A stretch of 64,000 nt of DNA. Origin: Histomonas meleagridis. Taxonomy: Eukaryota > Parabasalia > Tritrichomonadida > Dientamoebidae. The DNA is taken from the NCBI GenBank assembly GCA_020186115.1, contig WSYJ01000183.1:103648-167647 (forward strand), in the 5' to 3' direction. Positions 1 to 9,227 of this stretch are shown in pieces. The notes under the pieces were generated by a model. That model was not told where the DNA came from and did no database searches. It worked only from the letters and a program-made list of their open reading frames with translations. A program made the translations under genes and the position numbers. The first letter of the stretch is position 1, and each line of letters starts with the position of its first letter.

Positions 1-2786
1 TTATTCTCATTATTCGAATATGAAATTAATTTTAATGATTTTGGTAAATTTTTAATAATTGCAAATGTTAAATCTAAATCATTTATTAGTTTTGATAATG
101 AATACCCACAATCATATGAATAATTTATTCCAATGTCAATTATCATTTCAGATAATATTTCATTATTTATATTCGAAAAATTATTTTTTATATGTTTTAA
201 TACAAAACTTTTTTCTTCTTCTTTATTACAAAATATATTTGAATTTCGTATAAATATTAAAATTTTACAAAAGTTTTGTATCAATTTAATTATATCTTTA
301 CCAATAATATGATTTTGTAAATGATATATCGAAAGTAAATGAAATTTCTCAGGAAAATTAAAGACAAAATCAAAATTAGGAATTAATTTCATTAAATAAC
401 TCCATTGTTTACACACAATTTCTATTTCATTTTTATTATTAGTTATATTTATGTTTTTAAGTTCAGTTAATTTTTGTGATAAAGGTATTAACGCTAAACT
501 ATTAATTGGTAAAAATGAAATATATGTTTCAATGAATTCGATACACCAATTTATAGGGAAATTATGAATTATCATTAATATTTCACTATAATATGGTTCT
601 AAATCATATGAATATATTATATCATCAAGAATTCTCATTGAAGTTTCTTGATTTTTCGTTTGTTTAATGTTTTCTATTATATTTTCTATTGTTTTATTTT
701 GATTTTCTTGAAAATTATTTTCTAAATAACGTTTTACTATTTTAAAATTATTCAAATTATTTATTTCTTTTATTATTTCATTATTAGAAATTCGATTTAT
801 TGAATATGGAATTGTTATTAATGGTTTCTCTTGAAGCATTTTATGTATTAACAAATTTTTTATTGATTTTTTAGAACTAAAAATAAATTTTATTATGTCA
901 ATTTTAGTTTCATTAAATAAATATTCGACTTCTTGTATCGAATTTGATGAATTTATTATATCAAAAATTCGATTTTCAGGTGAAACTTTTAATGTTTCTT
1001 CAGTTGTAATAATTTGATATAACAAATTACAATATGATTTTAATTGTTTATTAGGAAAATTATATTTTATAATTTTCGAAATTCGTTTCTTCAATTCTAT
1101 AATTGATTTAAATTGATTCAAATTGATGTTTTTCGGATATTTTTGTTTTTGATATAATATTTTTTGTATATAATTTTTATATTTTTCCGAATTTTCGATT
1201 TTGTTTACTAAAAATAAAAAGTTTCGATTTGATGAACATAAATCCAAAATGAAAATTTCTTTTTGTTCATTATCATAATCATTTAAATATGTATTAATAA
1301 ATGAAATAATTTCATCATTAATAATGTTTTCAATTTGATTTCCAAATTTCTCTAAAATATTTAATGAAAAAAGTTTCGATAATATGAAATTCGGAGGATT
1401 TCCAAATATTTCAATAATTTTATTTATTTGTGAAATTGATTTTAATGATTTTGTATAATAATAATTTTGTGGTAACAAAACATTTTCAAATTTCGGCTCA
1501 TTAAAAAGTAATTTTGCTATTTTAAACTTAAAAATTGCGTTTTTTAAATATTTATTTAATTCGTTTGGTACAATTTCATTATTTTTATTAATTTTCTTTA
1601 ATAATTTATAAGATGTATTAAAATCGAAATAAAAGTTATTATCATTTTTATTCTTAATAAATAATATCGAAAACAAATCAATGATTAAATTCGAAGGAAT
1701 TAAATTAATATTTTTTTCTAAAATCAAATTTTTTATTATTATGAAATCTTGTATAAAATTATAATCAATTTCCCAATTTTTCGTTGGGATAAATATAAAT
1801 TCCGAATTACGTGGAAATGATTTTAATAATTCCGATGTAAATAATTCATCACCTAAAAGAAAAGGAATCGAATATTTTTGGATTTGTTCCCAATTATTCT
1901 TTCCATTTAAATCAAGTTTTTGTGATAACAATAAATAATTATGAATTTTAGATACTAAATCATTTGGTGGTAATGATTTAATCGCTTGAAGTAATTGTTC
2001 TAATGGTGTTGTTGTCGATATTTGTAATAGAAATGATAATAATTGTAAATCAGGAAATAATTTTAAGGTTAATGCAAAGTTTTTATTAATGAAAAATTCA
2101 TGTGATCGAATAGTGGAATTAATTAATTGAATATAATAATCTTTCATTAAACTGTCAAAATGTGTAGATAATGTTTGCGCAGAATATATTTGATTACTTT
2201 TGAAATTATTTAAAAGACCTTCAAAAAAAGTAAATAAATTGACCTTCGTTGAACATCGTTTTTCAAATATATACTCTAATATATCATCAAACGAATATTT
2301 GATATGTGGATAAAGTGAAATGGTTTGAGAAATAAAGGATATTGGAATCCCTGGATTATTTGTACATGCTATGATGAAAGTTAGTGCCTCAGAATATGTA
2401 AAAGATTTTAAAACATTAATAAATTCATAGGGAAATGTTTCTTGTAAATTTAAAATTCGATCTGAATATGAATGAGCATATGAAATTAGTTGCTCATGAT
2501 TTGATAAATCAGGATGAATATTGGAATAATCAAATGGAACTGGAGGATTAATTTGTGTATTAAGAATAGAGTTAATATAACATTCTACACCCCATTTGAA
2601 AAGTATTTTGTTCGTTTCTTTAATTGGATCTGTAATTGAAAGTGATTGAAAAATGGATAATGTTGAAACTAAATCTTTGTTATCTGATTTGAATAACATC
2701 GAATTTTGGAATTGGCTCAGTGAGAGTTCTCTAATGAATTCAATGGGAATTTGTCTTTTTATATTAGGAAATAGAGTTGAATCCAT
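1..2786 (-). CDS. large unrecognised protein, N-terminal part (runs off the left edge)
   Basis: An open frame starts at ATG 2784-2786 (MDSTLFPNIKRQ...) and reads leftwards for 928 codons; I found no stop on the lines I checked, and it leaves the window without one. The visible protein is rich in Leu, Ile, Asn, Phe and Lys, with alternating hydrophobic stretches that suggest a long helical-repeat (HEAT/ARM-like) scaffold. No catalytic motif, signal peptide or clear membrane segment stands out. The composition resembles the two other giant proteins in the window (9.2-14.7 kb and 41.2-45.9 kb), but I see no convincing homology to them. I do not recognise the family. The start is the first ATG after an AT-rich gap; no initiator of the TCAYTW type lies close upstream. 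A real gene is likely because the frame is long for such AT-rich DNA; the function is unknown. Confidence 0.8.
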   Translation of the reverse strand, partial: MDSTLFPNIKRQIPIEFIRELSLSQFQNSMLFKSDNKDLVSTLSIFQSLSITDPIKETNKILFKWGVECYINSILNTQINPPVPFDYSNIHPDLSNHEQLISYAHSYSDRILNLQETFPYEFINVLKSFTYSEALTFIIACTNNPGIPISFISQTISLYPHIKYSFDDILEYIFEKRCSTKVNLFTFFEGLLNNFKSNQIYSAQTLSTHFDSLMKDYYIQLINSTIRSHEFFINKNFALTLKLFPDLQLLSFLLQISTTTPLEQLLQAIKSLPPNDLVSKIHNYLLLSQKLDLNGKNNWEQIQKYSIPFLLGDELFTSELLKSFPRNSEFIFIPTKNWEIDYNFIQDFIIIKNLILEKNINLIPSNLIIDLFSILFIKNKNDNNFYFDFNTSYKLLKKINKNNEIVPNELNKYLKNAIFKFKIAKLLFNEPKFENVLLPQNYYYTKSLKSISQINKIIEIFGNPPNFILSKLFSLNILEKFGNQIENIINDEIISFINTYLNDYDNEQKEIFILDLCSSNRNFLFLVNKIENSEKYKNYIQKILYQKQKYPKNINLNQFKSIIELKKRISKIIKYNFPNKQLKSYCNLLYQIITTEETLKVSPENRIFDIINSSNSIQEVEYLFNETKIDIIKFIFSSKKSIKNLLIHKMLQEKPLITIPYSINRISNNEIIKEINNLNNFKIVKRYLENNFQENQNKTIENIIENIKQTKNQETSMRILDDIIYSYDLEPYYSEILMIIHNFPINWCIEFIETYISFLPINSLALIPLSQKLTELKNINITNNKNEIEIVCKQWSYLMKLIPNFDFVFNFPEKFHLLSIYHLQNHIIGKDIIKLIQNFCKILIFIRNSNIFCNKEEEKSFVLKHIKNNFSNINNEILSEMIIDIGINYSYDCGYSLSKLINDLDLTFAIIKNLPKSLKLISYSNNEN

Positions 2787-3109
2787 TTCCTTCGTATTCT
2801 ATCGTAATTATCTATAATACATTTACTCATACATTGAAAACCTTTCTCTTAGATTAGCAGCACTTTTCGATCTGTTTTAAAGTGAAACCGATACTGCTGA
2901 TTTTTTTCACATGTATTAGACTTAATAATTCAAATTAGAACAATAAATTAAAACATAAAATAAAGACAATTTTTAAAGTAGAAAATTCATATTGATTATT
3001 AATTAGATTATCAATAACAAAATTTTGGTGTAATGCAATGATGACATACACTTAAGAAGAATGAGTATTAAACAAACAATTCATAGATCAATTTAAAAGA
3101 AATTGTTTA
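2787..3109. other. intergenic, with a small stem followed by a T run
   Basis: This gap lies between the start of the left-edge gene and the end of the kinase-GTPase gene, both on the minus strand. It is AT-rich. At 2853-2901 the plus strand can fold: ATTAGCAG pairs with CTGCTGAT and, directly inside it, CACTTT pairs with AAAGTG. An eight-T run follows at 2901-2908. This could be a small Pol III-type RNA or chance; see the finding. Nothing else is recognisable. Confidence 0.4.
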
Positions 3110-6103
3110 CTAACTTTTCAAAAAACTTTTGAAATCCTCTTCGTCTTGCTTTGTAATAGCTAGTTTTGGATCTTGAAAAATACATCTAGCTGCATATCTT
3201 ATTGATGCAACACACCTTGGACCATATCTATCAAAGTCAGTGTCAGCTGCATGAATTGGTAGGTAGCGATTTAAATCTGATTTTAACATAGAATGTAACC
3301 ACATTTCCAACTTGAAAGTATACCTTACAACTTTCCATTCTGAAAAGTAATCATTTGATAAAATTAAAACATAAGTAAACTTACTTGATTTTAATTGTAA
3401 TTTTTCTTTTTCTTTTATTGAAGTAATATATCCTATATTATATCTTTCATTTATTGCCTTTTCTATCGAGTTGAGTTCATTTTGACTAATATTTCTTACA
3501 TACAAAACATTAACCGTATACCCACTTAATGTTGTTGATCTTCTTTTATTATATCTTTCGAATCTTCGTAAGTTATTTCTAATATTAATATTCTTATACA
3601 ATAAAAACTTTGAGTTACTGCTTGAAAATTGAACGCCAAATATTGCTTGGAATAAGTACATGGAATTATGATTTGGTTGTTCAAAGAATACATACGAAAC
3701 TTGATAATTAGAAATAGATGAAATATTCGAAAGACTTAATATTTCAACATTGTAAAGATCTCTAAAATAAATTTTAGGATATAAAGTTGTTATTAAATTG
3801 CTTTCAATTTGATTTGCTTTTTTCAAATGATTATTAATTTTATTATTATAAATAATTCGTGGAATTGAAAATGCTAATCCAATTAATGGAACAAATGATA
3901 ATATAGTAACAGCAGTGCCTGAAGCACCTTCATATAACCATTTCATGCCATTAAGTTCTTTTCCTTCCTGCATAAATTCTGTCCAGTTTTTATCGTTAGC
4001 TTTTATATATGATAATAAATCATGAAGAATTTCATTAGAATATTGCTGAAAGTCTAAAAATGAAATATCTTCATTGCCAAGAATATATGGTAATACATAA
4101 CGTGTAGTCATAATAAATATTGTATTTATAGTTTGATGAATTGATTCTACATTATAATCATTAAAAAAAGATTTCATTAGAAGTAATGAAATATATTGAT
4201 TAAGAGTTAAACTACATGCACAACACAATTTAAGTGAGCGATTAAGATTATTCGGAATCCTTTCATTCTGAAAATTAAGGATTTTATTCCGTACTTCAAT
4301 ATAAAATTCATCAAACAATGAAATAATTCCATATCTAAGAAAATTAAAACATTCATTTACATTCATTTGATTTGTTGTTGCTGTTAAAATAAAATATAAT
4401 GATTGATAAACAGTGTTAACATAAACGTTGAAATTATTTCGATAATCTCCAAGTGGAAGTGGATGAAGAGAATTTGGTGCATAATATTCTTTAGCTATTT
4501 GATGTTGTTCCCACCATACACTTTGAAATCCCTTTATATTCTCCAAATATTCATCTGGATCGCTATTATTTAATACAATGTTCAAGTCTGCTTTATATTT
4601 CTTTACAAGAAAATATACTTTTGATAATGGTAGAGATGATGAAAGTTGAGCACGTCGAATAGTTGTTAAAACAGTTTTCATACTATCAACACTATCATTA
4701 AAATCAGAAATTGTCAAACAAACAGTAGAAACCGATGTAAATAATGCATTTGTTTTATCAAGAACATTTTTAAGTTGCATTTCATATTGTTCATCTCCAA
4801 TTCCTTGAGAATCAATAAAAAATATTGCAGTTTCCTTATTGATTTTAGATTTTGTAATAAGAGAATTACATTTGCCAATAAGTTCACCATATACCGGTTC
4901 ATCATCTTTTTCAATAGAAGCTATTCTATTAATTAAATCAGATCTAAGATATGGTCCATCAATCAATAATCCTTGTGTTTGACTTGCCGTTCCTTGTCCA
5001 GCATAATATGCAGAATTCCCTGTTAGTGTCTGTAAATACGTAGATTTTCCAGTTTGATATTTACCATATAACATTACGACCACAACTGGTCTATTACCTG
5101 CTCTTTTAAGAATTTCTTCTAATTTATCGACTTTTACAATTTCTTTTTTCCATTGATTTGGTTCATTTAATATTGGTTCTGGAATCAAAAAATTTATCAT
5201 AGGACAGCGATCATTAGAAATTATGTATTGCTTGTATGTATCAACTTCCGCTACATTAATAGAAAGTGATTCATACTCTGATTTTATCTTTTTAAAAATT
5301 TTTTTGAAATTTGGTCTTTCCTTTGGATCTAGAGAAAGACATTTTTGAATTAATTTAGCAAAAAACTTAATATTAGTTAGTTCAGGAAGAATGTTATTTT
5401 TCTTTTTTCTTATAATTTCAAAAGTACTAAGTCCGGTATAAGGCATTTTGCCAGTTAATATTTCGTTCATGAGTAAGCCAAAAGAATAAACATCAACTTC
5501 TTTTGTATAATTATTTCCTTCAAAAATTTCTGGAGCAATATAAACTAATGTTCCAATATGTGTTGACATTAACTCATTTTGTGGAACTGTTCTGGAAATA
5601 TCAAAGTCAGTTATTATCGGTCGGTATTGACTATCCACCAAGATATTATCAACTTTGAGATCACGATGACATATCTTTAATTTATGAAGGTATTCCATAC
5701 CTGCTGCAATACCAAGTATTAGTATAACTTTATGTGTTAAGTTCCACTCATGTGGTGGTTTCTGAATTACATTTCTTAGAGAACCATGTTCTTGAAAAGG
5801 TGTAATTAAAAGCGAATCCTTGTAGTTACCAGTGTCGTAAAACCCAACAACTGTTTGAATACAAGGATGTGAGCACATGCATAAAAACTTATATTCATCT
5901 TTAAGAGAATTGTATGCACTTTAACTTTTGGCCTTTTTCATTGCTACATATTGTGATGTACTTTTGATAATACCTTTATCAATAACACCAAATCCGCCTT
6001 GACTAATTGCCTTTTTAACAATTTCAAAATTGTCTAGACTTCTTAGTTGATGCTTTTCCATTCTTACTCTAAGTTGCTGGGAAAATTTATTAGCTTTATT
6101 CAT
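3110..6103 (-). CDS. protein kinase fused to a large GTPase, interrupted by one in-frame TAA
   Basis: Read as one frame from ATG 6103, this gives 996 residues plus an internal stop at codon 61 (TAA, plus-strand 5921-5923). Residues 26-57 hold the kinase N-lobe: a degenerate glycine loop (ISQGGFGV) and the beta-3 lysine (VAMKK). After the stop come the HRDLKVDN catalytic loop near 146, DFD instead of DFG near 166, and an APE motif. A GTPase-like region follows: Walker A GKYQTGKST near 347-355 and DSQG near 431. The spacing resembles guanylate-binding/dynamin-like GTPases, and a hydrophobic stretch follows near 735. All key kinase residues survive on both sides of the stop, so the lesion is recent, a sequence error, or read through. 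The start at 6103 is chosen because an initiator-like TCATTATTTTT lies 24 nt upstream. If the stop is real, translation could only give a 60-residue peptide or a kinase lacking its N-lobe from 5878. Confidence 0.75.
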
Positions 6104-6115
6104 CTTCCTTAATGT

Positions 6116-6133
6116 AATAAAAATAATGAATGA
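6116..6133 (-). promoter_or_regulatory. initiator-like element of the kinase-GTPase gene
   Basis: On the minus strand TCATTATTTTT matches the trichomonad initiator TCAYTW, with the presumed first base at 6127, about 24 nt before ATG 6103. A second overlapping TCATTC lies just upstream. The position supports 6103 over the earlier in-frame ATG at 6172. Confidence 0.5.
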
Positions 6134-7053
6134 AAAATGCCAAGCAATTATATCTGGCATTTTTATATTCATGGTTTTTCAACGCTGATAATTCGATCAA
6201 ATCAAATAGCCATGTTACAGACATTGTTGTTGAAGGAATAATTGTCAAAAATGAGTTGATTGAATAGATGATTGAATTGCTATATTGAATTTTTTTGGTG
6301 TTTCAATCAAACGTCAACATGAAATTTCATTCAAGAAGCTTCTTGTCAAAAAGTGGATAAAAACTATTTGAGTTGGAATCATAATGCATTAAACTTGATA
6401 AAATGTTTGCGTCATCCATATTACAACAATATTGTGTTTCACCAAAATTCAATTAGGATCCGTTTTTCTCGTATCGGACAAAATGAACGGGTTAAATTTT
6501 CCAAATTTCTAACAAAATCAATATCTGTGTAATTTAACACAGGTAAACCTAAACATCATCATTAAAAATGGTATATTAATATAATTATGATATTTTCTAA
6601 TGTTATTCCATTCATCGTAACCATTTCTACTTTTCACAAATATAATATTTTAATTCGCCTAGACCTTTTTTTAGATAAAAATATTCCTATGTCAGAAATT
6701 TTATTAAAATTTTGTACACTCTTGATGAAATCAATACCCAACCAATAACAAAAACTTTTGTGAAAAAATTTCTAACACACTGTGGTGCTTGCACAAAAAA
6801 TCCCATTAGCCTAGAAAAAACTGAACATTATTGCAATAATAATTAATTGAACAATTTTTATGCATAATTACCGATCAGTGGGCATTTCCAGAATGCAGTG
6901 ATCATAAATTCCATCTAATTTTAATAGATGAATAAACATCATTATATTTGCGCGTGATTTAACATTTTTGTGCTAAAACAAATGGGTTCAAGCATAATCA
7001 AAATCATAAAGAATGAATAAATACAAATTAATATAATTTAAGTTAATTGCTTT
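6134..7053. other. intergenic region, no gene seen
   Basis: About 0.9 kb of AT-rich DNA between the kinase-GTPase promoter and the 3' end of eL18. I see no open frame with coding character. A small nested inverted repeat (GATCA...GCATT / AATGC...TGATC) lies at 6873-6903. No GACCGTT or GGGYRCCC motif is present. Confidence 0.6.
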
Positions 7054-7614
7054 TTATACGTGGTAGAGCCTAGACTTCCTGCGGCCGCGTGCCATTTCGA
7101 ATTTACGACCATGAGCACGAACTTTTGGACGAGACTTGCTATTATCATCACCAGGAGCAGCACCAAAATGCTTGCATGCTTCACGGCGTTTGCGATCACC
7201 TTCAAGAAGAAGGCATTTTTCACCTGTTGGGCGAAGTTGTGCAAGTTGGTCAAATGTGATGATCTCGCCACCTGCAGCAAGAATTCTAGCACGTGCTGTC
7301 TCAGAGAACTTAAGAGCAGCAACTTTCATCTTAGGAACAACCAAAAGGCGTTCATCATTAACAATCTTTGCTACGACTACAGCAATTGTATCAGCATCTT
7401 TGCCTTGAAGAGCAACAGCGAGACGAGAAACTGAATATGGACGTCTATTTGTGTTCGAAAGACAAAGACGATGTGCAATCTTCTTATTGAAATCATTTCC
7501 AGTACGTTGTGCGAGGTAGCTATATAATCTGAATAACATTCTGAGCTGAACATTTTTCGACTTGGGCTCGCGCCTCATTTTCTTTGGCACTCTATGATCC
7601 AAATCCACGCCCAT
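7054..7614 (-). CDS. RPL18: 60S ribosomal protein eL18
   Basis: This 186-aa protein matches eukaryotic/archaeal L18e along its whole length; the human protein has 188 residues. Recognisable parts are the basic N-terminus (MGVDLDHRVPKK), the NRRPYSVSRLA segment and the conserved tail with RPKVRAHGRKFE and RGRRKSR. It is a structural protein of the large ribosomal subunit. Codon use is more G/C-rich than in neighbours, as expected for a highly expressed gene. The ATG is fixed by homology and by an initiator (TCACTTTTATT) whose first base lies 16 nt upstream. The stop reads TAAA, the trichomonad stop/poly(A) overlap. It is divergent from the membrane-protein gene at 7828. The identification is secure. 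Confidence 0.97.
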   Translation of the reverse strand: MGVDLDHRVPKKMRREPKSKNVQLRMLFRLYSYLAQRTGNDFNKKIAHRLCLSNTNRRPYSVSRLAVALQGKDADTIAVVVAKIVNDERLLVVPKMKVAALKFSETARARILAAGGEIITFDQLAQLRPTGEKCLLLEGDRKRREACKHFGAAPGDDNSKSRPKVRAHGRKFEMARGRRKSRLYHV

Positions 7615-7619
7615 TACTT

Positions 7620-7634
7620 ATAATAAAAGTGAAC
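7620..7634 (-). promoter_or_regulatory. initiator of eL18
   Basis: TCACTTTTATT on the minus strand fits TCAYTW exactly. If the A at 7630 is the first transcribed base, the leader is 16 nt, typical of trichomonads. Confidence 0.6.
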
Positions 7635-7684
7635 TGAAGTCTCCATTCAATTATAGACAAGGTCTGTTTGGTCCAACAACATGG

Positions 7685-7694
7685 AGACCGTTTA
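7685..7694 (+). promoter_or_regulatory. GACCGTTTA motif in the eL18/membrane-protein divergent promoter
   Basis: This is one copy of a motif (GACCGTTWA, reverse complement with core AACGGTC) that recurs in intergenic DNA of this window. The AACGG core fits the Myb-type recognition sequence. It sits between two initiators facing opposite ways. Confidence 0.5.
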
Positions 7695-7807
7695 AAATGC
7701 ATTTTAAATTTTGATTGAAAGGAAAATTATCGTCAAAATCTTCGAGTATTGAAAATAATGTAAAACATTCAAAAATAAAATGCCCATAATTTAAGATATC
7801 AAATGAT

Positions 7808-7822
7808 GGTCATTTTTTTTAT
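7808..7822 (+). promoter_or_regulatory. initiator of the membrane-protein gene
   Basis: TCATTTTTTTT fits TCAYTW, with the presumed first base at 7812, 16 nt before ATG 7828. The leader length equals that of the divergent eL18 gene. Confidence 0.6.
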
Positions 7823-7827
7823 TTTTA

Positions 7828-8895
7828 ATGAACGATATGGAAGATACAACTAAAAGATTATATAACGTTAATCTTCTTCCTGCTGATTATTCTGCTGATA
7901 CATTGCCTCCTACAAATGCATCTTCTCCACCAGATTCCAAAATCAAAAAAAGAATTACATTAAACGAACTAAAAGAATTGTTACTTAATAATATATTTTT
8001 AATTGTACCTGTTTTCTTATTAATATTTTTCACTATCCTATTTTTCTGTTCCCATTTTATTCCAAGAAGTAGATATTTAGAAGCCAAAAAACAACATCCC
8101 GATTTAAATTTTTTAGAGTTACCTACACACTATTAAATAGAACATTGGATATATTATGCGTGTTTAGTCCTTGTTTTTTTACTTATTCTTCTTGTAATAT
8201 CTAAAGAATGGTGGTATCTCTACATAATTATAGGTTTAGCATCTGGTTACATATTATTTTGTGGAGTTGTTTATCACGAAAATGTTAATGACTTATCTAG
8301 GAAAATATGGTATCAATCCTATAATTATACAACTTATGAAAAAAATATTAGTAAAATGTTAAAAGAAATTCCATACATTAAAATTGGAGCAATTGGAAAA
8401 TACAATGATGGTGAAGATCCTTATGAATGTAATCCAAAAGCATTTTATGTTTATGGGGAAAATGCGTCTGTATCTATAGATGAAAATGAAATTAGTGATT
8501 ATGCATGGGTACAATTTATTATTAACTCTTCTGAAACTGATGAACAAAAACAATATATTAAAGAATTTAGTGATATATATAAATCTTATTTACCAAATGA
8601 AATTGTAGGTCGTAAGGTATATTGGGATTATGAATTTGGCTTTAGACTAAGGACTTATACAAATAAGTTAATTTTTGTAAAGAAAAAGGAAATTGAAAAA
8701 AGAATTAGCAAGCTAATAGGAATTACAATGATGGTGTTTTGGTCACATATAGGTTATATTTACAGACTTATTTCAATACCTCTTTATTATATAACAATAT
8801 CATTAAAAAATATAGAAATTAATCTGACTATGATTCGTGAAAAGAATTCAAGTGTTTGGGAAAACTTTTATTTGGATTGCAGAGTGGTTTATTAA
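7828..8895 (+). CDS. multi-pass membrane protein, interrupted by one in-frame TAA
   Basis: From ATG 7828 the frame gives 102 residues, a TAA at 8134-8136 (codon 103), then 252 further codons without a stop in the same frame up to TAA 8893-8895. Read through, it is a protein of about 354 residues. It has a hydrophilic N-terminus, one membrane helix near residues 53-78, two more directly after the stop (starting WIYYACLVLVFLL and WWYLYIIIGLASG), a long soluble loop and a hydrophobic stretch near residues 285-310. I do not recognise the family. Because the helices continue smoothly across the stop, the downstream part was clearly one gene with the upstream part. The initiator 16 nt upstream suggests a working promoter. 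It may be a fresh pseudogene, an assembly or sequence error, or a readthrough gene. Confidence 0.65.
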
Positions 8896-9227
8896 GTGAC
8901 AAATAAAAAGTATTTTTCATTTTAATTGAATAAAAAAAGTTTCAATTAATGTTTCCATATACTTTTCGATCATCTTTCGTTGCAGACGAATTCATCAATT
9001 AATTGATGCGAAAAAGAAAAACAATTCAATATTATAAAGAAACACAAATGATATTTAATTAAGATAAACTTATTGCTGATAACATTTTTGAAATAAATAA
9101 TAAAACATTAACATTATACTAAAACCATTAAATAATTAATTATCCTTATAAACAAACAAATAATTTTGTACTAAAAAAAAAATATTTTTTTTCATGGTAA
9201 ACATTTATTAAGAAACAGAATTTATTA
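8896..9227. other. convergent 3' spacer holding a copied fragment of the neighbouring gene
   Basis: This spacer separates two convergent genes. It is AT-rich and, at 9069-9110, carries a 42-bp segment matching 14482-14523 (near the 5' end of the large gene that ends here) at 41 of 42 positions, in the same orientation. No other feature is seen. Confidence 0.6.
9069..9110 (+). repeat. 42-bp direct repeat, copy 1
   Basis: The segment from CTTATTGCT to AAAACATTA matches 14482-14523 with one G/A difference. Weaker similarity continues for about 15 bp to the right. This copy is non-coding; the other is inside the 1,835-aa gene. Confidence 0.8.

Noticed and set aside
59-253. 64-codon plus-strand frame
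   Set aside because: Antisense of the large left-edge gene; composition typical of AT-rich shadow frames.
7060-7434. Plus-strand frames opposite eL18
   Set aside because: Shadows of the eL18 reading frame; eL18 is fixed by full-length homology.
3110-8895. Ciliate-like code with TAA as a sense codon
   Set aside because: TAA ends most other genes in the window at positions supported by homology (eL18, OLA1, SDR).
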